A stretch of DNA of 64,000 nucleotides from Paralichthys olivaceus (lineage: Eukaryota > Chordata > Actinopteri > Pleuronectiformes > Paralichthyidae), in the NCBI RefSeq assembly GCF_024713975.1, contig NC_091114.1:7226001-7290000 (forward strand), read 5' to 3'. Position numbers and translations under genes: made by a program. Positions 50,382-62,269 of this stretch are shown piece by piece (within the stretch, counting starts at the first letter, position 1; each line of letters opens with the position of its first letter). Below the pieces are notes generated by a model that saw only the letters and a list, made by a program, of their open reading frames with translations, ran no database searches and had not been told where the DNA came from.

Positions 50382-53300
50382 GGGTTGAGGTGGGTGAGGG
50401 GGGTTCCCATATAATCTTCACTCTTCTTTTAATCTTACCCTCCTTCACAGGAGCTGCCACGCTCCATCAAAGCGGAACGGAGAGATGAGGGGACTTTCTC
50501 TCCTTTCCATCTCTTCTCTCTGCACTTCTTTAATTACTCCTTTTCTTTCCCCTTTACCTCACTCTTCCTCTTTTGCTATGTCTCTGCTATGTTTTTGTCT
50601 CTGACTCTCTCTTGCTCTCTCTCTCTTCCCTGGTATTCTGCATGCTTCCCATTTCCTGTCTGCTTTTATCTCGCTGTATCTCTTTTGCATTATCATAGAT
50701 ATATGATGTATTAACCTAGATTTATTCTCTTCCTCTGCCCTAATCACTTTGGATTTTTCAAGAAGTGGGTCTGCTTACATTAAAACCAGGCACCATTCAT
50801 TTCATTCCGTTTTATAGCTGTGTATGAAGGGCAAAGAAATTAGTTTTTGTAGCCAAATCTCCAAAACATGCACTTCAAACATTAAATGAAGTATTATGTT
50901 AAACAGCCTTAAACAGGGTTGTGGTATTTCAGCATGTAAATGATACAAAGATGACTTAAACATAACTAAACAATACTTTCTGTGTACACTGAAGGAAGCC
51001 TGTTTTCACCCTAGATCATGTCACAACTGAATATCTACGTGTTGCCAAGACTGTGGGTGTTCTGCATTGTGTAATCATATTAACTGTTACACTGCCTGCG
51101 GTGTGTGTTGTGTATCATCTGTGTGACTGCCACCCTGAACACGTAACACTCTTTTTGTTACCGCGTTGTCATTCTCCTCATTTGCCTCCTCCGGAACCCT
51201 TAAGCCATTCCCACACCCCACACGGCCACACTTGGATCAGCAAACATCTCACAAAAACCCGTCTTGAATCGCAGGAATAATGACTCTGAAAATGTTTCGC
51301 CCCTTGAGAGGAGGATTATATTCCACTGGCCTACAGCCCAGAATTTTAAAAGGGTAAACCAAGTCTTCATCCTGAGGGCTCAGAATGAGACTTATTTCAC
51401 GTACTGCTTTACAATAATAATGTGAAGCTTCCATCGCTCCCCAGAGGCATCTTCTCTACTCAGTTGTCATCCTCTTTACAAGGATTTAAGACGAACAGAG
51501 CAAAGACGTTGTAGCTTTTTTAAAGATGGTCCGACAGAGCAAATCCTTGTGAATGTGGTTGTATTAACTGTGGTCCTCTGGATGGTGAAGGGTACTGTAG
51601 TGTCCCTGAAACTTACTTTACCCCAAATGAGACAAAAGCCTTAAACTGCTCAGCCTTAAAAAAAGGATTTATACACTCATACACTCGGGGCTCCAAATAG
51701 CATTTCAATGAGGACCGAGTTACAGAGAAAACAAATGAGAATGAGTGAGTCAGAATAAAATTAGATATATTGTGAACTGAAGGAATAGATTTTGGTGCTT
51801 AAACCCTGGCAGGAAGTAGAGCATGATGTAAGCAGTCAAATGAATTAGGTGCTTAAGATATAAAGGAGACTTTCTCCTGGACACTGGTGGTGATGATGAG
51901 CAATAGAGGAGGATGCTGGGATGTCTTATGAAGGCATCTAATTGGCCAATTTGAAGGGAGCTGGGTGAGTGTTCAGAGTTGAGGTGATGCAGGGGTGGAG
52001 CTGGGTCACCCCTGACAGCTGAATGACACACGTGTTCCCTGTGTTTATGCTGAGTTGAGCTAACGGAACACTGGCTGTAGCTTTAGACAAATATTCAACT
52101 GACAAATAAGAGATTATGATATGATCTTTCACACAGGGACAAGATCACCAATCTCACCACTACGCAAAAACGCATGTAGAGGTTTATCTGAAGAGTTTGA
52201 CAAATCATGTAGAAATGTTCCAAAGTTACTGTCCTTTCAGTATAAAATGTTCTCTTATTGTTACTATTCTTCTGCTGCAGCTCATCAGGGAAACACTGTC
52301 TGGTGTTTTTCAGAAGTTGTACAAGTGTACATTGGCAACTGTCTGCTTTTATTTCATTATTTGTACAGATTCAGAAACTTGAAAGTCCTCCCAGTTTTTC
52401 TATCTATTATCTACACCGCTTATCCTTTTTAGGTTGTCATGACAAATTGCATTTAGGGTAACCCTGGAAGTACTAAGGGGTTTATTGAAATTATTGTTGG
52501 TATTTGTGATTTTCTCAGTGCATAGGTCTTGTGCAGCTGACTCCAGTTGGAACTAAATTCCCTTAGGATGTTAATAAACACCATTCCGACATTTTTGTGG
52601 AATTAGTTCTGTGTAAAAACTATTTTCCACTCTCCCTCCGACTTTTCCTCCTCAGCTACAATTTCAACCACACACCTGCAGCTGCTCAACCCAGGGTCAC
52701 CTTCTCCCGCTTAGTCTCTTCCTCTGTCTCTTTCAGCCAGTTTATTTTCAGTCACAGTCAGCTAGTTCAGTTTAGCGTGTGGTTATAATAAATGTGGTTA
52801 GGAGGAAACCCCACCCAGACCTGCAGATACACACAACCACAGCTGCTCCAAAACGTTCACACAGAGAGGAGGAACACTGCTCACACGGATTAAAATTAAA
52901 TATTTCCTCTCTTTGTCATTGTTTTATTTGTGGATAAATATGGATTAACATGACTGACAGTATGGATGCATGAAAATGAGGAGTGCATGTTTTTCATATT
53001 GCTGCCCACACACTGTGCCAAGGTCGGGCTGTTCACACCTCTGTGTGACGATCGCAGAGCAGCAGGTGATCGGACAGAAGGAGACTGAAATCACTCTTCA
53101 CACCAGGATATAAGCTATTAGTCCCACATTTTTTTCCTGCTTCATGAGCACGACTTTACTCGTCTATAACCCAGCATTTCATCTTATTAGTCTTATTATG
53201 AGTCTTTAGATCTGTACTGTAACCTGATAAAACTTGGGGAGCATAGTTAATACCTCAGGGTAATAGGATGAGGTGTCGTACCTTTTCCTGGTTGAATCTT

Positions 53301-56300
53301 GCAGTAAGAGAGGTTTCGTGATCCCAGGTTTTTCTTCGTTGTCCTGTTAAGAACAACAGATGGTTAGTAAAGAGAAAGGAGCAAGAGCAAGGTAGGTGGA
53401 CAGAGAAAGAAGTAAAAGAAAACCGTGAAACTCCTCTGAGTAGTTCACAGCTATTAAACACCCCTGCCTACCTGCCTCTGTCTGCTGCGAATATCAATCA
53501 TACCCCTCTTCTACCTTCATCACCTTTCTCTCCAAAGGAAAAAGTTGGAAATTGTACCTGAAATTGAAGGAAGGCCCAGAGGTCAAACAGCAACTGCATT
53601 GTTGAGGCCGTGACCAGTTCCTCCATAGTTATCTACCCGCCCAGCTGCCATCTTGTCAAGAGTAGCAAATTTTAAAAAAAACCTATAGGTGATTAAATAC
53701 TGTATATTAGTATCAATAACACACTCATGAACATTTCTAGGGACTATGGAGGTCCCAGGCACAAGGGTCAATCTTCAATCTTCAAATTCTTCTTCTTAGA
53801 ATCAACATCGAAATCCAAATGCACACATAAATTAGAGTGAAAACATAAAGTGTCTCCTTTCCTCTCCTGTAACCCTCTCTTCTCCTCTGAACCTCCTTGA
53901 GCACAGTCTGCAGAGCTCCTCTCATCCTCTGTCCTCTTGTCCTTTTTCAAGTGCTTCAAAAAGAGTCACCAGCTGCCACCCTCTCTGAGCCTCTGTGTCC
54001 TTCTCCATATGTCATCCACCCCTGTTTCCACATTCTGCTTGAAAACAAGCAGTTGATCTCCTGATGTCCCTTTGCTCTATATCTGCTGGCCATGTTCATT
54101 ATATATGATTTATTTGAATTAACATGGTGGCAGCTCCTGCTTGCAACAGATTTGTGGTAATTTAGGGGAAACGTCGTATAAGCACCACAAATTGAAAGCA
54201 GGAACATGGAGGAATGTGTTGATGAATTTATTTTCAATTTTCCATCCATTCTTCTTTTTGCACAAATATAGAATAAAATCCACTGCCTTTGAAGAATGCC
54301 CACTTTTTTTTACCTTCTCATAACCTCTGCTCTCTCTTTCTGTTCGTCCTCCATAGTAATTACAGCCAGATAACTGTGTAGTCCTCCTCTTGTCCTTTTC
54401 AAAAGTGTCCGTCTGCTTTGATTGTCTCCATGACCGCATGCCTCTAACACAAGTGACTGCGAGGCAATTAGGTCACACAGCCGCTGGTGTGATGAGTGCC
54501 TGTGTTTCAGACCAGATGATCAATGTCCTATTTGTCACAGTCCAAAACTACATCAATGAGCTATTCATCATTAATGCTCACACAGACACACTCACAGACA
54601 GAGACAGAGTGTGTGTTGACAGTGTCGCTCTCTGTAAAGGAGATATGGATGTCAGAGGGGAATTCCACACGCAGACAGTCATCTGTGCTAACTTCAGGTT
54701 TATTCACAATCTGTGAAGTTTGTCCCAGGGCCATGTATAAAGTTGATCACAGTATTGCCTCATCTGCGCATTAAATTGACACCAAGTAGCAGAATTGTTG
54801 TTTGTGTTACATAAGCAGAGTTACTTTGTGAATTAATGAATCATTTTTTGAAAATACATTTGTCAGACATAGGAAGGGATTCTACATTTGACAGAGTAGC
54901 GTATCAGTTATTTGGTGAAACATGAGCATATGGGTAAAGAATAGATCAACAGTACAAGGCCACCATAATCAGTGGAACTGATTGAAACCTACAGAAATAG
55001 AATCCAAGTTGTAATAAACTGGAATTGCAGTTTAATGAGGGACATACTTGGAATCGCCCTCTGTTTTGAAGTGTCTCATTTACTTTCAGATTTAATGCAG
55101 TTGTTTTGTCTTTGTCATCTGACCTCATTAGAGATGTTATGTAAGTAAAATGAATGAAAAATGCATATTTTCTACGTGATGTTCTTAGAAATAGATGAAT
55201 ATGCTTTAAAAAGAACAGAGCTTGAATTTTATAATCATAACGCAACAAATGAACTAAAACAGAACAAAGAGCACCAAGCTATTGACAGACTTCAAAGTAG
55301 CCCTCCATTAGTGGGATCTTTCTGGAATTAGACGATGTAATGGACAGAGGCTTTTACAGGGATTTCCACCATTACACAGCACTGTTTCCATTATCTGCAT
55401 CTGCTCGAGCTGATCCATATCGAAATGAATGAGTGAGCACAGGATTGTAGTGCAGTGCTCCACTTCCTGTTCTAGTCATGCATTAGCTAACAGTGTCACT
55501 GGTTTCCCCACCCAAGCTAATGTTACACTGGTCGATGGACATGAGGAGGATGCACTCGTCCTAATGTAAAGGAAATATTACTGGGTGTGGGCCGGCAAGG
55601 TGGGACAGAGAGACTAAAGGCAAAAGAAATAATAGAGATGGACATTGGGTCCATCTTTATATACAGTCCTTGGTTCCCCCTTGTATTTCTGTCATTTTTC
55701 CCAAAAACTTATTCAAGTTTTACACACAACATAGTTATCTTGTTCCAATTTGTTATTATCTTGTGGCCATGAATTATGTTTTTTTCTCAAATGTCACCAG
55801 GGGGCTCTGTAATTTGAATACAAGCCATGTGAATTGTTGAAAATTAACAGCCCTACCCTCCTGACAAAGCTGTTAACTAAGCCACCTCCTCTGAACGCTA
55901 TCACATCAGGCATGTATTTAACAAAAAGAACACATGCCTCTCCAGGGAAATTATAGCTGAAGTGAAGTCATTACATTTTCCTCTAATCAAATAGTGTTTC
56001 AAGGGTATTTGTCAGTGTCTGGAGGTGAATCACAAATGTTTTTGCCCTTTCGCAAATCTCAACATTTGTGTCTCAACTGTGCATCAACATATGGAAACAT
56101 AACCGAATCATCTGGATGGGAAAAGGTTTCAGATGGTTAGACGGTTAGACTGGAGCCTGAAGATAGATGCTAATGTACAATTAGACAAGACGTTGGCAGC
56201 TATTTTCTATATGACTGTTACCAGAAATGTGATGACTCAGTTCCTGCAGTTAAAATTCTAACTAAGTGTTTCAACAGATACTGTGAAGAAACCCAAAAAC

Positions 56301-57554
56301 AACAAGTGGGTTGTCTTTGTTGATACAAGCCTGTCTTTTATTTGATGACTTGATAGTAGAATTGAAAGTTGCAGAAATTTAAATCTATGATTGATAGCCA
56401 TTTAGCTGTATCTTCTATATGTATGCGTTTTTCTTGATTTTACAAATTAACTGTGTCTTTTTCGAGACAATTTCAAGCCCTCTCAAAATGTTATAGAAAG
56501 AAAGAAAGCAAACTGATCCGGATCTACACCAAAGTCAATGGGTAGTTCCCTGACCTATGTGTCATCCATCCACAAAATAATAAGTAATCCAGTAGTTTTT
56601 GCATCATCTTGCTAAATTACAAACAAGCAAGCAAACAAGTGCTAGTGAAAACATAAATCCATGGCTCATTAAGTTAGCAATTAATCTAAAAGCTAAAATA
56701 GTCAAAATGTTGAGAATAAAGTCAAAATAATACATTCAGCATTTTGTTGATAACGTTGAAATGCAGAGGATAAAGTCAACGCCTCTGGTCCATCAAATCC
56801 AGTTAGAGCAGCTGCCAGTGTTCCATCTTTCCACGCACGTGTGGTTTCTCCTTCTGAACAGACAGTTTCCAGCACAATCATCTTCACACTCTGAATGCTT
56901 TATTCTCAAAATTCATCCTAAGAAGACATCTTTCACATCCATGCACATACATTCACGTGTGTTCACTGAGAAATTGAACCTGTAATCCTCATGTTTGACT
57001 CCACCATTAGATTATGTCATTGTAAATTTACAACACTCGCACCACACAGGAGCACACTCACTTAATGAGATTCCCTGCGACTGTGCTTCCTTACCTCAGC
57101 ATGAGTGTCACTTCTTATCTTCTCTCATACACACATGCACACACACACACACACATGCAGGACATGTTAATGAGATTCAGGCAAGCTCTTAGACTTTTAG
57201 ATGAGAGGGCTCAGTTACATGGTCTGCCTCATAATTTAATAGATTCTTAATCTTCCACACAGACAGGGCAAAGAGAACAGGAACATCTGGGAAGGGAGGG
57301 ATGATAAAGCGTAATTGATTATTTTTTTCGTATATTTTTCGTACAGTCAACACACACTTCATGAACTCCGCAAAGATCGAGAGAGAGAGACGGGAGGATT
57401 TAGCAACGTAAACAAATCCTTCATGAATGCAGATAAGGCTGCTGGAGGGAGACGGACAGCATCATTACCTCAGTTCACATCAGGGTTAACTGCTCTCACC
57501 TATATTCCACTCGGCTGGTAACGTATTTCTCTGTGGAATATATAGATATTGACA

Positions 57555-57595
<41 letters not shown>

Positions 57596-60527
57596 ATAAC
57601 TGTCTGGGTGGTTTTATGCTGCTGTGAGAAGATTTCTTTCCTTTTTTCCTGTTTATCTCTTACAAACACACACACACACACACTTCTTCCATCTTAAGGA
57701 GGACTTAAATTGGCATAATACATACGCCTCATCCCAATCTAAATTTAAAAGCAAGTTGGTACACAAACACATGCACACACCACACACACACACACACAGA
57801 GTTTTCTAATTACAAGTATTTCCAACAGTGTGATTCATCCCTCACCCACCACTCCCATCCCTCTCCTTGGCTATCTTATCTCATCGTCCTCTTCTCCTGT
57901 GCTCTCCTGCCTTCTCTTTCTGTAATTTATACTTTCTTCCCCTCTTTACTCTAACAACTTCCATAATTCTGCCCCCCCTCCCTCTCTCACTCGCTCTGTT
58001 TCCTGCTTTCTCCATTCCTATTCCCCAGACAGACATTATTGGAGCGAGTGGGTATCGATTTGCCACAACCCTTTTTCCTCCATCTCTGACCATCTCTAGT
58101 AGTTTTCTCTTTATCTCTCCCATCACCATTTCCAGAACACATCCTCCCTCTTACTCTTTCAGTGGTACATTCTGTCTCTCTCTAATTATTTTTGTATTAG
58201 TGTGATTTTTATCCTCCTTGTTCTAGATCCACTAGTTTTCTCTGCAGTCATTTTGCATTTTTCCTGCAGGATCATAACTGTGCTGATACCCGTATACAGA
58301 AGAATACATGTCTTGTTATAGTTCTGAGCCTAAGATTTAAAGAATGCCTACTAGTTCTTTAATCCACAGTTCACTTAGCAAGAGCAGTGCAGCATGTGTC
58401 ACGGTTCAGAGCAAAGCATCTTGACTTTACAGCTTTTTTTGGACACATAAAGGGGAACTTGTAAAGCAAAAGTGCTATTACTTCACGCTTTGTTACCCTC
58501 TTAATCTGCTGTCTCTCTCTCTCTCAGCCTTCATCCTTCACGCAGCAAGGATCAGACCACAAACAACCTTCAGTTAACATAATTCTTTCTCCTCAGATCA
58601 AGTTCTTATTCCTAGATGAAGCACTTTTTTTTTACTTTTGCCCAGAATCAAAAATTCAGTTCTGCATCTCCCTTTGATGGATAAAAAGTAGCATTGACAT
58701 ATTTTATTGTAGTTATTGCAGTTATGTAGTTAATTGTATTATTTCTAGTTCTCTACTGGGATGTTTTAAATAATCATCCTCCCTCACTCATCTCCCTTTA
58801 TCTCGGCCTCTCCCCTGTCTGTACCTCCCCTCACCCGCTACAGTGCCTCCTGCTAATCTCCTCTCCCTTTAGTCCCATTAGTTATCTCCTGATGGGTCAT
58901 TAACTATTAAACACCAGATAGAGGGAAAAGGAGGAGAGGGCCACTCTATAAGGTTTGTGTCTCGTTTGCAATAATAAATGGACACAGAGGGAGAGCAGGA
59001 GAGGAGGTGGGTGGGGCAGGTCTTTTTTTTCTCTTTGTAATGATAAGTGGAAATCAGGAGAAAAAGGAGCCAGAGAGCAGGAACAGTTCAGTGTGTCCTC
59101 TGAGATAACGCAAAGAAAAAAAGATGGAGACATCAATTTACTATAATAAACCAAAGAAGAGCAATTATCAGGCTGCGTCTTGTGTCTTCATCCAAACTGC
59201 ACTCCTGCTTTTTCCCCTTCAGCAAATCAACACCAGGCATTTTCATCCAAAGCTTAAAAAGGACTTTGGATAAAGCCTCAGATTTCATCAAGTTCAGAGT
59301 CTTCAGTCACTGTTTTTTGAATTTATTATATGTTGCTTCCATCTAGTGGTCACAGAGGGAAATTGTTTAAAAGTTCATTTTCCCCAGGAATGTCCTTAAG
59401 AGTAGAGAAGATGTTAAACTTTAGCTAAATCATTTAAAGAAACTAATTTGAAACCTCGTCTTTTTTTAAAGTCTACCTTCACCTGCATATTTATGCATCC
59501 CTGTGTCTGTCTGTAGAGTGTCTGATGTTGGGGACGGAGGTCGACCTGCAGCGAGTGGAAAACAGCGTGTTCGCCGTGGAGAGTGTGTTGAAATCATGGC
59601 TTCAGGAGCAGGGAGGTGACAGAGAGCACCTCCACCTCCTGCTGCCGAGCCCCATGGACAGTCCCATCCCAGGTTAGATACAACGCTCACAAACACACAC
59701 ACACACACACAGGAATATATTTTGGGCATGATGCAATGAAAATATACAGTTTACTAATACACAGTTTAAATGGGACAATATATGTGACAAATGTTTTCCC
59801 ATTGTAGAAAGAATATCAAAACTGGTGCTAAAACCAAGATTTTTTTTCTGCATATTATATCCTGCACTTATGTAATTTGTCCCTTGCGTAGTGTGTGTGA
59901 AGTGTGACATGCAGGAGCGTCTGATAAGCCCTGCACTCATCCCCCTGACCCCCAACTTGGGAGTAAAGACAGAGAGTGTTCGGGACTTCCAGTCTGTCGC
60001 CAAGGGCCCGGCCAGTCAGAGCCCACCGCCACAGAGACTGAAAATAATCAAGTAAGACGTCAGGCAGCAACTGACAAGCAAATCTCAGATCTGTCCCATT
60101 CAGCAGGAGCCAATCAGGAGCTGTACCACTAACACTGGTTATGGTAAATGATCCTCAGGTACTCAGTGATGGTTAGAAGTTCTTAGATTACAGCTTGGAG
60201 CTTAGCAAGTTAGTAGCTCTGTCATATAACTGGGGACTGATCCACATGAAAAAGGCCAAATGCAGCAGAAGTCAAAGTGTCAGAAACCAAACTGTCAATT
60301 CTCAACTGCTGAAACAAGTCAGACATTAGTGTTTAACATGCTGAGGAATAAATATACGCCTGCACACTGGTGAACAACAACCTAAACAACCACATTTCTC
60401 ACTTCCTCTGCAAACCCCACAAAGATCCCAATCAGACCTAATCAGTGTTAACACCCAGGGTGAAAAAGCAGCACATGACACTGAATAATAGAGGAGAGGA
60501 GTGATATTCAAAGACTGATAATACAAG

Positions 60528-60605
<78 letters not shown>

Positions 60606-60766
60606 CTCACTAATAACTGAAAGCAGATACGCAGGCCTAAACCAGCTCAACGGTTTCTTTTTCTTCCCTGATTTGCATTGGTTTTACATTTCCAGGAGCT
60701 GCTGTAAGATGTTTTTTGTGACTGTGTGTGTGTTTTGCATACAGGTCAATATCAGAGTTACTGTGT

Positions 60767-60797
<31 letters not shown>

Positions 60798-62216
60798 CTT
60801 TGCATACTAACAATGGTTTGCAGCAGTGACATTCAAATGAAGCTGGATGATGGTCACACTTTACCTCAGCAGGGATGATGTCATCCTGTTCCTCTGCTGT
60901 ATTCTGCTGAAACACATCTCAGGACCTAGATGAAAAAAAACTTGGTTTTCATGACTGATCTGTACATAAATGTTTCAGTTATGAAGTCGGAGACACACCA
61001 GTCTTTCATTTTGTACAGTTTGGTAAGTGTACAAAATGAAAGTTCCTTATAAAGAAGTGTGTGTGTGTGTGTGTTACAGGGTTCTGCGTGCAGAAGGAGT
61101 GTGTGAGAGTGTGTTATACGGCCTGCCGTTGGTGATCCGTCCCACCACCTGCTGGCAGCTGGACTGGGAAGAGATGGAGTCCAACCACAACTTGTTCCAC
61201 GCACTCTGCTGCACACTCAGGGTGTGTGACTCACAATTTGGACATTGACAGAATGCCTCAAAATGAACTTATGAAACATCTGACAACAACAAAACTTATG
61301 GATCTCACTTGACTGTCTAAGCTGAGACCACACTGTTTCTGTTACAGCTCCACATATTCATATCTTGGACTGTTTAGATAATTCCAGGATGTTCTATCTC
61401 ATTCTGCCAATCTGTGTGTGTTTGCATTACAGAAACCAGCTTGTAGGCTTTAGAATAGATTGGTATTAATCATATTTGTTTAGTGGGGTGGAGGTAAGAG
61501 GAACTTGAAGAGCAAACATCAGAGAGGGCAGGAAGCTGCAGAAAGAATATCTAATAAGGAATAAGTTAAGTCTCACAGTCTGTGTTGGCAGGTAAGAAGA
61601 AACTCAGGTTAGTCCAAAACTCAGGAAGCGAAACAAGGTGAAACACCAGGGAACAGCAGAAACAAAGGGAGCACAGGCTCACCACACACGGTAGACAGGG
61701 ATAATAGGGCACAGGTGAAACACATTAAACAAAAACAGGGAGTAAAACCAGCAAAAGACACACATGGCAAGAGACTTCAAAGTAAAACAGGAAGTAACAG
61801 AAAAACAACTTAAATGACCGACTCAAAAACTGCAAAAGTCTTGTAAAATCAAAACTAAGCGAGAATGAGACTCAGTAGAGGGCATGCATCCACCAAGGCC
61901 CAACAGACCCCTTATGACACCACATTTAACTAGATAATATCAGTAAACATGGCTGATTGATACTCAGAGAAACGAAAAACTCACAATGTTAAAGAAAAAT
62001 GACAATGCCAAAATTTAAAGGGTTCTTCATTGGATCATGCCCCATCTCCAAACACAAGTTCATTCAAACTGGTACAGTTGTAGTCCTGGTAAAATCAAAC
62101 CAAACCAACAAACTCACATTCATTTTGTGACATATTCTATTTTTCAGAGTCGTGATTTCTTCCTGCTGCTGCAGGTGGAGCCTGCCCAGAGGTCTACAGC
62201 TGAAAGCTCAGGTCAG

Positions 62217-62269
<53 letters not shown>

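Larger units (their letters stand above)
42829..59516. other. m1ap coding intron 3 (16.7 kb)
   Basis: By far the largest intron. It carries three full tRNA-Ala genes and several broken ones, all on the - strand (45.8-49.9 kb), a tandem duplication around 45.9-46.4 kb, (TG)n at 50340-50379, (CA)n at 57557-57593, repeat fragments at 52397-52440, 55634-55674 and 56505-56650, pyrimidine-rich DNA at 57880-58080, and CTCF-like motifs at 55794 and 59338. No further exon with conserved M1AP sequence was found, and the flanking exons join in frame without one. Confidence 0.7.
60052..61079. other. m1ap coding intron 5 (1.0 kb)
   Basis: Contains a 73-bp (CA)n tract at 60530-60602, a (TG)n tract at 60762-60797 and a perfect 14-bp inverted repeat at 61003-61042. 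The last 20 bp before the acceptor are a (GT)n run rather than a normal pyrimidine tract. Confidence 0.85.

Noticed and set aside
59338-59352. Assignment of the 'ccatctagtggtcac' block to the 33475 repeat family
   Set aside because: No other family block surrounds it, so I kept it only as a weak CTCF-like motif.
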